Shown: positions 1 through 7,602 of the stretch, in pieces
How the letters are laid out: the number at the start of each line of letters is the position of its first letter
Numbering within the stretch: the first letter of the stretch is position 1
NCBI RefSeq assembly: GCF_008124715.1
Contig: NZ_VNHO01000012.1
Span: forward strand, 1-64,000
Length of the DNA stretch: 64,000 bases
Direction: 5' to 3'
Origin: Thermosediminibacter litoriperuensis
GTDB taxonomy: Bacteria; Bacillota; Thermosediminibacteria; Thermosediminibacterales; Thermosediminibacteraceae
Made by a program: the position numbers and the translations under genes
Notes under the pieces: model-generated
What the model was told of the DNA's origin: nothing
Seen by the model: only the letters and a program-made list of their open reading frames with translations
Databases searched by the model: none

Positions 1-1
1 C

Positions 2-310
2 GTGGAAAAAGCGGAAGATATAAGACACACCCAATGGGGTAAAGAACTATACAAAATGCGCGGCCAGACCATCGAGCGGGTATTTGCCGATGCGAAGGAA
101 AAGCATGGCATGCGCTATACAAATCTACGAGGCTTGAGGAAAGTCGGACATTACCTCACGCTTCTTTTCGCATGCATGAATTTAAAAAAGCTGGCTTTAT
201 GGAAGAAAAGACGGGGAACGTTTCCGCCAACAGTCCCCGCTTTACATTCGTTTTTCTTAAAAATTTTCTTCGCCTTCAACAAAAAGCCGCTTTTAGGATG
301 CATAACCTAA
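2..310 (+). pseudogene. IS1182-type transposase, C-terminal fragment (cut by window start)
   Basis: The 102 visible residues match the C-terminal end of IS1182/IS5-like DDE transposases: the stretch RGQTIERVFADAKEKHGMRY, then LRGLRKV and FACMNLKKLA. The catalytic core would lie upstream of the window, so I cannot tell whether the full gene is intact. The GTG at position 2 is only the first in-frame start, not a likely real one. The stop lies inside the first hairpin at 283-320, an arrangement common at the 3' end of this IS family. It transcribes towards steA but is insulated from it by two terminators. Confidence 0.75.
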
Positions 311-320
311 AAGCGGCTTT
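283..320 (+). terminator. Hairpin at the IS 3' end
   Basis: A 15-bp perfect inverted repeat, AAAGCCGCTTTTAGG at 283-297 and its complement at 306-320, with an 8-nt loop. It contains the transposase stop codon. It probably terminates transposase transcription and may protect it from read-through from outside. The bases just after it (GTCTACAAGCTG) probably mark the end of the element. Confidence 0.7.
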
Positions 321-332
321 GTCTACAAGCTG

Positions 333-360
333 AACACCCCTAATTAAGGGGTGTTTTATT
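333..360 (+). terminator. Rho-independent terminator
   Basis: AACACCCC at 333-340 pairs with GGGGTGTT at 348-355, followed by a T-rich tail (TTTTATTTTTG). This is the second stop signal between the IS end and steA. Confidence 0.7.
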
Positions 361-428
361 TTTGTTTCCTGGAAATAATAAGATCAGATAAAAATACCTT
401 TTATTCCGCATCAATTGAGAGGGACACG

Positions 429-1562
429 ATGGGTACTTGTGTGGCAGGAAGAGCCGTTGTTGACAGAAAAACGAAAAGACTTTTACAGCGTATAAAATTC
501 GGTGATATAGCCGTCATTTTTCATAGGGATATAGATGAACTGGCCGCCATTAACCTGGTAAAATCGAAAGCCAGGGGCGTAATAAATTTTCAGCCGTCAA
601 TCAGCGGCCGGTTTTTCAACAAGGGACCTGTAGTGCTGCTGAATGCCGGAATACCGGTTGTAGATGTTCCAGAGGAAGGGTTATTTGACGCGATACGCGA
701 CGGAGATATGGTACAAATAAAAGAAGACGGCGAAATAATGGTAAACGGCCGCTTTCTTTGTAGAGGCGTGATTTTAAGTCAAGAATTGATAAACTCCAAA
801 CTTGAGGAAGCAAAAGCAAATTTTGAAGGGGAGTTGGAAAAATTTGCAATAAATACCCTTGAGTATATTAGACGGGAAAGGGCACTTTTGTCGTCGGATT
901 ACTCGGTGCCTCGACTTAAGACCGACATGCACAGAAAGCATGTTATGGTTGTGGTAAGGGGGAAAGATTACAGGGAAGATATTCTGACTTTGAAATCGTA
1001 TATAGAAGAAATCAAACCTGTTCTTATCGGCGTAGATGGCGGGGCCGACGCTCTGTTGGAATTCGGATTGAAACCGAATGTTATAATAGGCGACATGGAC
1101 AGTATAAGCGATAAAGGACTCATGTGCGGTGCCGAGATAGTGGTACACGCTTATCCCGACGGCAGGGCACCTGGGCTCGACAGGGTAAAACAGCTGGGCC
1201 TTAATTATCATATAATGCCCGTGACGGGTACCAGCGAGGATGCGGCGTTACTTTTGGCCTATCACAGCGGAGCTGATTTAATAGTAGCGGTAGGCACTCA
1301 CACTAATATCATTGATTTTCTGGAAAAAGGTCGTCAAGGGATGGCCAGCACTTTTCTAGTTCGCCTGAAGGTCGGGCATATATTAATCGATGCTAAAGGA
1401 GTAAATAAGCTTTACAGAGGAGGTATTAAGATAAATTATATAGCGGCTTTATTTGCAGCCGCCTTTTTTCCGATTTTTATATTAGGCACAACGTCTCCTG
1501 CTGTTAGGCACTTACTAAGGCTTATATTCCTTAAAGTCAGGTTGATGTTTGGTTTTTTATAG
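429..1562 (+). CDS. steA: SteA-like protein with thiamin-pyrophosphokinase-like fold (putative cytokinetic ring protein)
   Basis: 377 aa from the ATG at 429, chosen because GAGAGGGA lies just upstream; the longer open frame runs back into a terminator and lacks a ribosome site. Residues about 200-226 carry VDGGADALLEFGLKPN and GDMDSISD, the nucleotide-binding signature shared with thiamin pyrophosphokinases. One membrane segment lies near the C terminus (about 335-354). Known family: SteA of actinobacteria works with SteB in cell separation, and Firmicutes homologues carry the same name. The next gene is SteB-like and starts 12 nt after this stop, which supports a functional pair. The division role here is inferred from family and neighbour. 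Confidence 0.8.
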   Translation: MGTCVAGRAVVDRKTKRLLQRIKFGDIAVIFHRDIDELAAINLVKSKARGVINFQPSISGRFFNKGPVVLLNAGIPVVDVPEEGLFDAIRDGDMVQIKEDGEIMVNGRFLCRGVILSQELINSKLEEAKANFEGELEKFAINTLEYIRRERALLSSDYSVPRLKTDMHRKHVMVVVRGKDYREDILTLKSYIEEIKPVLIGVDGGADALLEFGLKPNVIIGDMDSISDKGLMCGAEIVVHAYPDGRAPGLDRVKQLGLNYHIMPVTGTSEDAALLLAYHSGADLIVAVGTHTNIIDFLEKGRQGMASTFLVRLKVGHILIDAKGVNKLYRGGIKINYIAALFAAAFFPIFILGTTSPAVRHLLRLIFLKVRLMFGFL

Positions 1563-1573
1563 AGGTGATTTTC

Positions 1574-2287
1574 TTGTACAACATAAAACACATGACAATT
1601 CTTCTGGTTGCGGTATTCTTTGCCCTGGGAATAGGAATTGCCATAGGTTTTACGGCCAACAGCGACAAACTACTGGTAAAGCAGCAGAAAATAATTATAG
1701 ATCAGTTGGAGGAAAACTATACCCACCTTAAGGAAAGCAGTAGGATGAAAGAAAGGCAGCTGGCGTTGCTTATCGAAAGCCAAAAAAGAGATTATGAATT
1801 TCTTGCTCAAAATTTTGATATGTTACTTGCGGGGCGGCTCCAAGGCAAAAAGGCGTCAGTAATAGAATTCGGAAACTCGGATAAATCAGGTGAAATCATA
1901 GACTGCCTGAAAAAGGCCGGGGCCCAAGTCCAATTCATTACAATAGTAAACGAAGAGGTTAAAGGTTCGGACCTCGATGTCTTTGCCGAAGCTTTCGCAA
2001 CGGGAAATATCGAAAAGTTCCAATATCTAAAAGAAGCGGGTTTAATCGAGTTTATCGGGGTTTACGACCGTTCGGTGGATTTCATTGTCCTAATAAGGAA
2101 CGGTGAAAAAAATAATCCACTCTCTACTGTCAAAAAATTGGTCAGGTTAAAACCGGTAGTTATAGTTCAATCTTCAAATTTACCAAAGCTGGACGTAAAG
2201 GATAGTGATAGGTTATTTTATATCGATAATATCGATACAGTGATGGGTAAGTACAGAATGATAATTTCTTTAACGAACAACTTCTGA
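1574..2287 (+). CDS. SteB/MctB-like membrane protein (copper transporter family, DUF3186)
   Basis: 237 aa from TTG 1574; AGAGGTGAT at 1561-1569 fixes this start, and the GTG at 1565 would lie inside the ribosome site. One N-terminal membrane helix (about residues 7-27) is followed by a charged coiled-coil stretch (about 30-65) and a mixed alpha/beta domain. The family is often annotated as copper transporter because of mycobacterial MctB, but a partner of SteA in cell-envelope separation fits this context better. It sits between steA and a MraY-type transferase, all on one strand with short gaps. Confidence 0.7.
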   Translation: MYNIKHMTILLVAVFFALGIGIAIGFTANSDKLLVKQQKIIIDQLEENYTHLKESSRMKERQLALLIESQKRDYEFLAQNFDMLLAGRLQGKKASVIEFGNSDKSGEIIDCLKKAGAQVQFITIVNEEVKGSDLDVFAEAFATGNIEKFQYLKEAGLIEFIGVYDRSVDFIVLIRNGEKNNPLSTVKKLVRLKPVVIVQSSNLPKLDVKDSDRLFYIDNIDTVMGKYRMIISLTNNF

Positions 2288-2298
2288 GGTGTCCGACT

Positions 2299-3201
2299 TT
2301 GCCGGCAATACTTTTATCTGTACTGATAACCTTTTTGTTTCTTGAAAATTTCCGTACATGGGAAAAGACCGTAAAAAAAATTAACTACAGGAATAAACAA
2401 GTTATAACCGCAGGAGGAGTCGTCTTTGTTATCGTAGCAATTTTGACGAATATATACAATGCTGTGATCATTAAGTATCACCCTATTTCAGAATCTCTCA
2501 TACTGGCTGCAGCGGGTATGGGTTTTTCGGGTTTATTGGATGATGTCTACGGAAGCAATGCAGCCAAAGGCTTGAAGGGGCATTTTTCCGAATTGTTTCG
2601 GGGCAGGATTACCACTGGATCCATAAAAGCCGTAATGGGACTTGCGGTAGCCTATTTAATATCCTTGAAAAAGGGCGGTTCCCTGCTTGAAGTGGTGGTA
2701 AACGCCCTCATAATAGCTCTTACAGCCAATTTGTTGAATCTGATGGACTTGAGGCCCGGAAGAGCTTGCAGATTTTTTTTGTTTTCAACGGCGATATTGT
2801 TTTTTTACTTTTTATTCGTTGAAAATACAAGTTTGATCGCATGGTTCCTCCCACTCGTTGCATCAGCAATGGTGTTTTTAATTTACGATTCCAAGGAAAT
2901 AGTAATGATGGGAGATACAGGCGCCAACGTCCTGGGTATGAGCTTGGGTGTAGAGATTGCCTGGGGTACCTCATTTAACGTAAGGGTTAGTGTTCTTGTC
3001 CTCTTAATTGGAATTCATCTGCTGGCGGAACATTATTCCATTACTCGGATAATAGAGAGAATAAGTATGATCAGAAAAAATTTTGTGATGTATGAAGGGG
3101 AAATATATGATAAGATTAAGAGAGGGAGTAGTTCTCGACGTCCTGGAAGAGAGGCCGGGAATACAGGAACTTCTCGTAGAAGTAGACGGCGAAAAGGATA
3201 A
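2299..3201 (+). CDS. MraY/WecA-type glycosyl-1-phosphate transferase-like membrane protein
   Basis: 300 aa, TTG start after TGAGGT. It is polytopic and carries the family landmarks: DDVYG at 81-85 (Mg-binding aspartates), NLLNLMDLRPGRA around 144-156 and MGDTGANVLG at 204-213. This places it in the polyprenyl-phosphate sugar-phosphate transferase superfamily, but MraY's usual NLTDGLDGL stretch is replaced, so the substrate is unknown and it is not the cell's MraY. The last 30 or so residues (rich in R, S and G) are read out of phase through the start of the next gene and look like read-through past a lost stop. With SteA/SteB it suggests an envelope or septum task. Confidence 0.7.
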   Translation: MPAILLSVLITFLFLENFRTWEKTVKKINYRNKQVITAGGVVFVIVAILTNIYNAVIIKYHPISESLILAAAGMGFSGLLDDVYGSNAAKGLKGHFSELFRGRITTGSIKAVMGLAVAYLISLKKGGSLLEVVVNALIIALTANLLNLMDLRPGRACRFFLFSTAILFFYFLFVENTSLIAWFLPLVASAMVFLIYDSKEIVMMGDTGANVLGMSLGVEIAWGTSFNVRVSVLVLLIGIHLLAEHYSITRIIERISMIRKNFVMYEGEIYDKIKRGSSSRRPGREAGNTGTSRRSRRRKG

Positions 3202-4258
3202 AGCGATAAACTACCCGGATCTTACAGGTTATTGCCGAAAAGGGGATAAGGTCCTTCTCAACACTACCGCCCTTTTTTTAAAACTAGGAACCGGTGGCTT
3301 CCATTTTGTAATATACAATCATTCCGTTCACCGGCTTGAGGCCAGTGGGCCTGGCCACATAATAAAGCTCAGGTATACCCCTTTTCAGATAAAATGCCTG
3401 AGTGCAGAAGAAGCGGCCAGCCCTGTCGGGAATATACTTTTGGAGACCGAGTCGCTGGCAGGAATGCCGGTGGTGATAGGTTCACTGCACAGCATGCTGG
3501 CTCCTGCTTGTGCGGCCATTAAAGCAAAATCCCCTGACCTCAAGATAGCATACGTCATGACCGACGGTGGAGCGCTCCCCATCTTTTTCAGCCGTAATGT
3601 ATACGAACTGAAGGAAAAAAAGCTTCTTGATTTGACTGTTACGTCGGGCCACGCTTTTGGCGGTGACCTGGAAGCGGTCAACATATACTCAGGCTTGCTG
3701 GCGGCCAAGGCTTCGGGTTGCGATATTGCGGTTGTGACAATGGGACCCGGAATAGTGGGAACCGGCACCAAATACGGCCATACGGGACTGGAACAAGGAG
3801 AAATAATAAATGCGGTCAACATTCTTAAAGGTACCGCCGTCGTTATACCGAGGATAAGTTTTTGCGACCAGAGAAAGCGCCATCAAGGAGTGAGCCACCA
3901 TACTATAACATCGCTGCTCGAAATTGCCCTGACCAGAGCCTTCGTGGTGATTCCCAAGATGCATGACGAGAAGCTTGGTATAGTTCTGGCCCAACTTAAA
4001 AATTGCGGTATTGCCAAAAAACACAGCATAATAGTGGAAGAAGGTATGGAGGGGATAGAAGTGCTGAGGTCCTCGGGAATAGAACCCAGGACCATGGGTA
4101 GGGGATTTGAAGAGGATCCGGAATTTTTTCTGGCAGCCAGCGCTGCCGGCAGATTTGCGGCGAAAATTATTCTGAACAGGAGAGGTGGAGGCTGGAGGCA
4201 ATGGATTTTTTCGAGGTTACGATCAACTCTAAAAACATTTATTCCGGTAAAATTTTAA
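3107..4258 (+). CDS. DUF3866 family protein
   Basis: 383 aa from ATG 3107 (GAAGGGGA upstream); the protein starts MIRLREGVVLDVLEERPG, which fits the usual family N terminus. It has glycine-rich motifs such as VVTMGPGIVGTGTKYGHTG near the middle. The family is conserved in spore-forming Firmicutes next to nudF; no biochemical role is known to me. It overlaps the upstream gene by 95 nt and the downstream nudF by 58 nt; the tail after about residue 364 (QWIFSRLRSTLKTFIPVKF) is encoded within nudF and is probably not conserved. Confidence 0.75.
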   Translation: MIRLREGVVLDVLEERPGIQELLVEVDGEKDKAINYPDLTGYCRKGDKVLLNTTALFLKLGTGGFHFVIYNHSVHRLEASGPGHIIKLRYTPFQIKCLSAEEAASPVGNILLETESLAGMPVVIGSLHSMLAPACAAIKAKSPDLKIAYVMTDGGALPIFFSRNVYELKEKKLLDLTVTSGHAFGGDLEAVNIYSGLLAAKASGCDIAVVTMGPGIVGTGTKYGHTGLEQGEIINAVNILKGTAVVIPRISFCDQRKRHQGVSHHTITSLLEIALTRAFVVIPKMHDEKLGIVLAQLKNCGIAKKHSIIVEEGMEGIEVLRSSGIEPRTMGRGFEEDPEFFLAASAAGRFAAKIILNRRGGGWRQWIFSRLRSTLKTFIPVKF

Positions 4259-4743
4259 AATTGCGGCTGGACGAGGTTAAACTTCCCAACGGAAAAACAT
4301 CCACCAGAGAAATCGTTGAACACCCGGGAGCGGTGGCCATTGTGGCCATAGACGACGACGGAAGTGTTCTCATGGTGAGGCAGTACCGCAAACCAGTAGA
4401 AGAGGAACTCCTTGAAATACCGGCCGGTAAACTAGAGGATAATGAAGATGTGAGAGCCTGCGCCCAAAGGGAACTCATAGAAGAAACCGGTTACAGGGCG
4501 GAAAATCTTGTACATATCATTGACTTCTACACATCGCCGGGATTTTCCAATGAAAAAATGTCTTTATTTATAGGGCGGAATTTGAAGAAGGCGGCAGGAA
4601 AGGCCGATGAAGACGAGTATATTAAGATGGAAAAAATCCCCTTCGAACAAGCAGTAAAAATGGCGTACAGCGGCGAACTGAAAGACGCAAAGACTATCGT
4701 AGGTCTTTTCCTGGCATACTCCTATTTAAGAGGAGAATTTTAA
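4201..4743 (+). CDS. nudF: ADP-ribose pyrophosphatase, Nudix hydrolase
   Basis: 180 aa. It hydrolyses ADP-ribose and related nucleoside diphosphate sugars to AMP and sugar phosphate in the cytoplasm. The Nudix box spans residues 76-98: G76, E82, then R90-E91-L-I-E94-E95-T-G97. The preceding VRQYRKPVEEELLEIPAG is the typical NudF substrate-side motif. The ribosome site GGAGGCTGGAGG lies in the end of the DUF3866 gene, and the stop overlaps the next start as TAATG, so it is translationally coupled to the endonuclease Q gene. Confidence 0.9.
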   Translation: MDFFEVTINSKNIYSGKILKLRLDEVKLPNGKTSTREIVEHPGAVAIVAIDDDGSVLMVRQYRKPVEEELLEIPAGKLEDNEDVRACAQRELIEETGYRAENLVHIIDFYTSPGFSNEKMSLFIGRNLKKAAGKADEDEYIKMEKIPFEQAVKMAYSGELKDAKTIVGLFLAYSYLRGEF

Positions 4744-5912
4744 TGGAATATTTCGCAGACTTACACGTTCACATTGGACGAGCCGCCGGCAAGCCAGTAA
4801 AGGTAACTGCTTCCCGGCAACTGACCCTGGATGGCATTATTAGGACATGCCTGGAAATAAAAGGCATTGATATCGTGGGATTGGTGGATTGCGCGTCACC
4901 CTACGTTCTTAGAGAAATAAAACATAAGATCAATTCGGGAGAATTGATAGAGCTGGCGAAAGGCGGACTATCGTATCAGGGTAAGTTGACGCTGATCCTC
5001 GGCTCCGAAATAGAAACCCAGGAAAGTAAAGGGGTTGCCCACAGCGTCGCCTATTTTCCGAACATCGAACAGATGGAAGAATTCTCCATAATAATGAGCA
5101 GATTTATTAACAATATAGGGCTAAGTTCACAGAAGGCTCGACTCAGAGCCAGGCAACTGCTTTCCATAGTCAACGATTTGGGCGGCAAGCTTATTCCCGC
5201 CCATGTCTTTACCCCATTTAAAAGCCTTTACGGCAGCTGTTACGATAGAATGTCCAGGGCTTTTGAAGAAGGGTTCAATGAGGTTATAGCCGTGGAACTG
5301 GGGCTGAGCGCCGATACGCAGCTGGCCGATAGAATAAAGGAGCTCGCCGGCAAACAGTTCGTCAGCAATTCTGACGCCCATTCCTTGGATAAAATAGGCA
5401 GAGAATATAATGAAGTTCGGCTCGATGCACCGGATTTCGAAAATTTATTTGATGCCCTGGAAGGCAAATCAGATCAAAGGAAGATACTGGCTAACTACGG
5501 TCTTGACCCGAGATTGGGAAAGTATCACAGGACCTGTTGTCTTTCCTGCAATTACATAGCTGAGGAACCGCCGCCGGTTAGTAAATGTCCCAGGTGTACG
5601 AGCGACAAGGTTGTCATGGGAGCTCTTGATAGGATAACGTTTATCGCCGATTATGATGAAGCCGTTCATCCCCCCGGAAGGCCTCCTTATTATCATCAGG
5701 TACCGCTGGAATTCATACCCGGGATAGGTAAAAAGACGCTGGAAAGGCTGTTAAAAGCTTTCGGCAACGAGATGAACATCGTCCACCATGCGGACCCTGA
5801 GGAACTCCATAAAGTGGTGGGGGCAATTGTGACGGAAAAGATAATTGCCGCTCGAGGGAAATTAAAGCTCAAAGTCGGCGGCGGGGGCGTGTACGGAAAG
5901 ATAATGTTTTGA
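4743..5912 (+). CDS. Endonuclease Q family protein (PHP domain, zinc ribbon, helix-hairpin-helix)
   Basis: 389 aa. N-terminal PHP domain opens with DLHVHIGRA and continues through SNSDAHS near residue 218. A zinc-ribbon follows at about 260-285 (CCLSC then CPRC), then a helix-hairpin-helix, IPGIGKKTLERLL, near 328-340. EndoQ enzymes cut DNA 5' of deaminated bases (uracil, hypoxanthine, xanthine) and abasic sites; they are known from Thermococcales and some Bacillus. The order PHP, zinc, HhH fits that family (TIGR00375), though some homologues are annotated as helicase-like or phosphoesterase. It directly follows the Nudix gene, suggesting a nucleotide-sanitation and repair pair. Confidence 0.8.
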   Translation: MEYFADLHVHIGRAAGKPVKVTASRQLTLDGIIRTCLEIKGIDIVGLVDCASPYVLREIKHKINSGELIELAKGGLSYQGKLTLILGSEIETQESKGVAHSVAYFPNIEQMEEFSIIMSRFINNIGLSSQKARLRARQLLSIVNDLGGKLIPAHVFTPFKSLYGSCYDRMSRAFEEGFNEVIAVELGLSADTQLADRIKELAGKQFVSNSDAHSLDKIGREYNEVRLDAPDFENLFDALEGKSDQRKILANYGLDPRLGKYHRTCCLSCNYIAEEPPPVSKCPRCTSDKVVMGALDRITFIADYDEAVHPPGRPPYYHQVPLEFIPGIGKKTLERLLKAFGNEMNIVHHADPEELHKVVGAIVTEKIIAARGKLKLKVGGGGVYGKIMF

Positions 5913-5922
5913 GTTATATTGA

Positions 5923-5966
5923 ATCTCCTCCCAGCATAATATTTTATAAGTGGACGGGGAGGAGAT
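5923..5966 (+). promoter_or_regulatory. Hairpin that masks the spoIIM ribosome-binding site
   Basis: ATCTCCTCCC at 5923-5932 is perfectly complementary to GGGAGGAGAT at 5957-5966, leaving a 24-nt loop. The 3' arm is the spoIIM Shine-Dalgarno site, five bases before the TTG start, so the folded mRNA would hide it completely. There is no T-run after it, so it is not a terminator. The same layout occurs before dacF. Confidence 0.65.
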
Positions 5967-5971
5967 ATCCT

Positions 5972-6598
5972 TTGAATTATTTAATAATAAAGCTTGCCGA
6001 TTACATGAAAAGAAATTTGGGGTATTATTTTATTCTCTCTTTTATTCTGGTGGCAGGAGTCATAGCAGGAAGCGTGTCGGTCAAATTGCTGTCAGACCCT
6101 CAAAAGCAGGAGCTTTTAAACTACATTGAACTGTTTTTTACCAACGTGCAAAATGTAAACATAGATTCATCTACGGTATTTTATGCATCGGTTCTCAATA
6201 ACCTCAAAACAGCGTTGGTGATTTGCCTTGCAGGCCTTCTAGTCATTAGTTTCCCTGTAATACTGATAGTGATCTTTTTCAGAGGATATATCTTGGGCTT
6301 CACTGTGGGATTCCTGGTCGTGGAATTCGGTATAAAGGGGAGCATTTTCGCCCTTCTCTCCATCCTTCCTCAGAACATAATTATAATACCGGCCATTATT
6401 TCGATAGGGGTTACAGGAATGTATTTCGCGGTAACTGTAATTAAAAACCGGCGAAGAATGCATCAGGATGGATATTTCAGCATGCTTTTAAGTTACATGC
6501 TGTCAAACCTGTTTTTCTGCTTTTTTTTAATACTGGCAGGTTTAATAGAGGGTTATATTTCGCCCCTATTCATTAAACTTATAACATCTTACATATAA
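5972..6598 (+). CDS. spoIIM: Stage II sporulation protein M
   Basis: 208 aa from TTG 5972; the strong GGGGAGGAG at 5956-5964 sets this start, and it gives a length close to known SpoIIM (about 214 aa). It has five or so membrane helices, including a first one right after the N terminus and a conserved LPQNIIIIPA-type loop. SpoIIM with SpoIID and SpoIIP forms the septal peptidoglycan-degrading complex needed for engulfment of the forespore; it anchors the complex in the mother-cell membrane. It is the last gene of the run that begins at steA. The start is likely gated by the hairpin at 5923-5966. Confidence 0.85.
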   Translation: MNYLIIKLADYMKRNLGYYFILSFILVAGVIAGSVSVKLLSDPQKQELLNYIELFFTNVQNVNIDSSTVFYASVLNNLKTALVICLAGLLVISFPVILIVIFFRGYILGFTVGFLVVEFGIKGSIFALLSILPQNIIIIPAIISIGVTGMYFAVTVIKNRRRMHQDGYFSMLLSYMLSNLFFCFFLILAGLIEGYISPLFIKLITSYI

Positions 6599-6656
6599 AA
6601 AAACAAAAATAAAGGAAAAAAATTTTTGATGTGGAATTTTTATGTTGGTGATTGGT

Positions 6657-7544
6657 ATGGAGGACTTATTAAAACAATTTTTAGAATTTTTAAGTATCGA
6701 AAAAGGCCTTGCCCGCAATACAATTGAATCCTATAAAAGAGATTTAAAAAGTTACCTGTTTTTTTTAAGATCCCAGAATATTACGGATATCAAATTCACA
6801 TCGAAAACCACTATAATATCGTATCTCTTGCTCATGCAGAAAAGCGGCAAAGCCAGTAGCAGCATTTCGCGGGCTTGCGCTGCGATTAAATCTTTTTATC
6901 ATTTTCTGGTACGCGAACGTTACATTAAAGAAGACCCCACCATTAATCTTGATACTCCTAAACTAGAAAAAAAACTGCCTAGGGTTTTAACCGTAGAGGA
7001 GGTGGAGAGACTCTTAGAACAGCCCGATACCAGTGATCCACTTGGTTTTCGGGACAAAACAATGTTGGAGTTATTATATGCGACCGGAATAAGGGTATCG
7101 GAATTGATTTCTCTGACGGTGGATGATGTAAATCTTGATATGGGGTTTTTGCGCTGCCTGGGGAAAGGCTCCAAAGAGAGAATCGTACCTATCGGTTCTT
7201 TCGCTGTGAATTACCTGCGGCGGTACATAAACGGAACCAGAGACCGGATACTAAAAGGAAAGAGCAGCAATATCCTTTTTGTGAATCACATGGGAGAAGC
7301 TTTAACCAGACAGGGGTTTTGGAAAATAATAAAAAAATACGCGCGTAAGGCGGGGATAAATAAAGAGATAACTCCCCACACGCTGCGTCACTCTTTTGCG
7401 ACGCATCTCATTGAAAACGGCGCCGATTTAAGAGCGGTACAGGAAATGCTGGGACATGCTGATATATCTACAACCCAGGTGTACACGCATATAACGAGGA
7501 CAAGGATAAAAGAGGTTTACGACAAAACCCACCCGAGGGCTTAA
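6657..7544 (+). CDS. xerD: Site-specific tyrosine recombinase XerD
   Basis: 295 aa from ATG 6657, which gives the standard N terminus MEDLLKQFLEFLSIEKGL; a weak GGTGATTGG precedes it. The N-terminal SAM-like DNA-binding domain covers about 1-90. The catalytic set is complete: R146 (ATGIRVSE), K170 (GKGSKER), H241 and R244 (HTLRH), H267 (GHAD) and nucleophile Y276. XerD with XerC or a second monomer resolves chromosome dimers at dif. The position just ahead of dacF and spoIIA is a conserved Firmicutes arrangement, which favours XerD over XerC or a phage integrase. Confidence 0.9.
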   Translation: MEDLLKQFLEFLSIEKGLARNTIESYKRDLKSYLFFLRSQNITDIKFTSKTTIISYLLLMQKSGKASSSISRACAAIKSFYHFLVRERYIKEDPTINLDTPKLEKKLPRVLTVEEVERLLEQPDTSDPLGFRDKTMLELLYATGIRVSELISLTVDDVNLDMGFLRCLGKGSKERIVPIGSFAVNYLRRYINGTRDRILKGKSSNILFVNHMGEALTRQGFWKIIKKYARKAGINKEITPHTLRHSFATHLIENGADLRAVQEMLGHADISTTQVYTHITRTRIKEVYDKTHPRA

Positions 7545-7555
7545 CTGATGAATAA

Positions 7556-7597
7556 CATTCCTCCCTAAAGGAAAATCTATGACTGAAGGGAGGAATG
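7556..7597 (+). promoter_or_regulatory. Hairpin that masks the dacF ribosome-binding site
   Basis: CATTCCTCCCT at 7556-7566 pairs perfectly over 11 bp with AGGGAGGAATG at 7587-7597, loop of 20 nt. The 3' arm contains the dacF Shine-Dalgarno GGGAGG (7588-7593). No T-run follows. It mirrors the hairpin before spoIIM. Confidence 0.65.
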
Positions 7598-7602
7598 ACT
7601 TT

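Noticed and set aside
774-1211. Minus-strand ORF of 145 aa within steA
   Set aside because: Antisense to a well-supported gene, with no ribosome site or recognisable motif; similar minus-strand ORFs across the window behave the same.
3689-4201. Minus-strand ORF of 170 aa opposite DUF3866
   Set aside because: Shadow of the + strand frame; composition and motifs are not protein-like and there is no start signal.
6657-7544. xerD as a phage or integron integrase
   Set aside because: No phage genes nearby, and the position ahead of dacF-spoIIA is the conserved chromosomal one for XerD.
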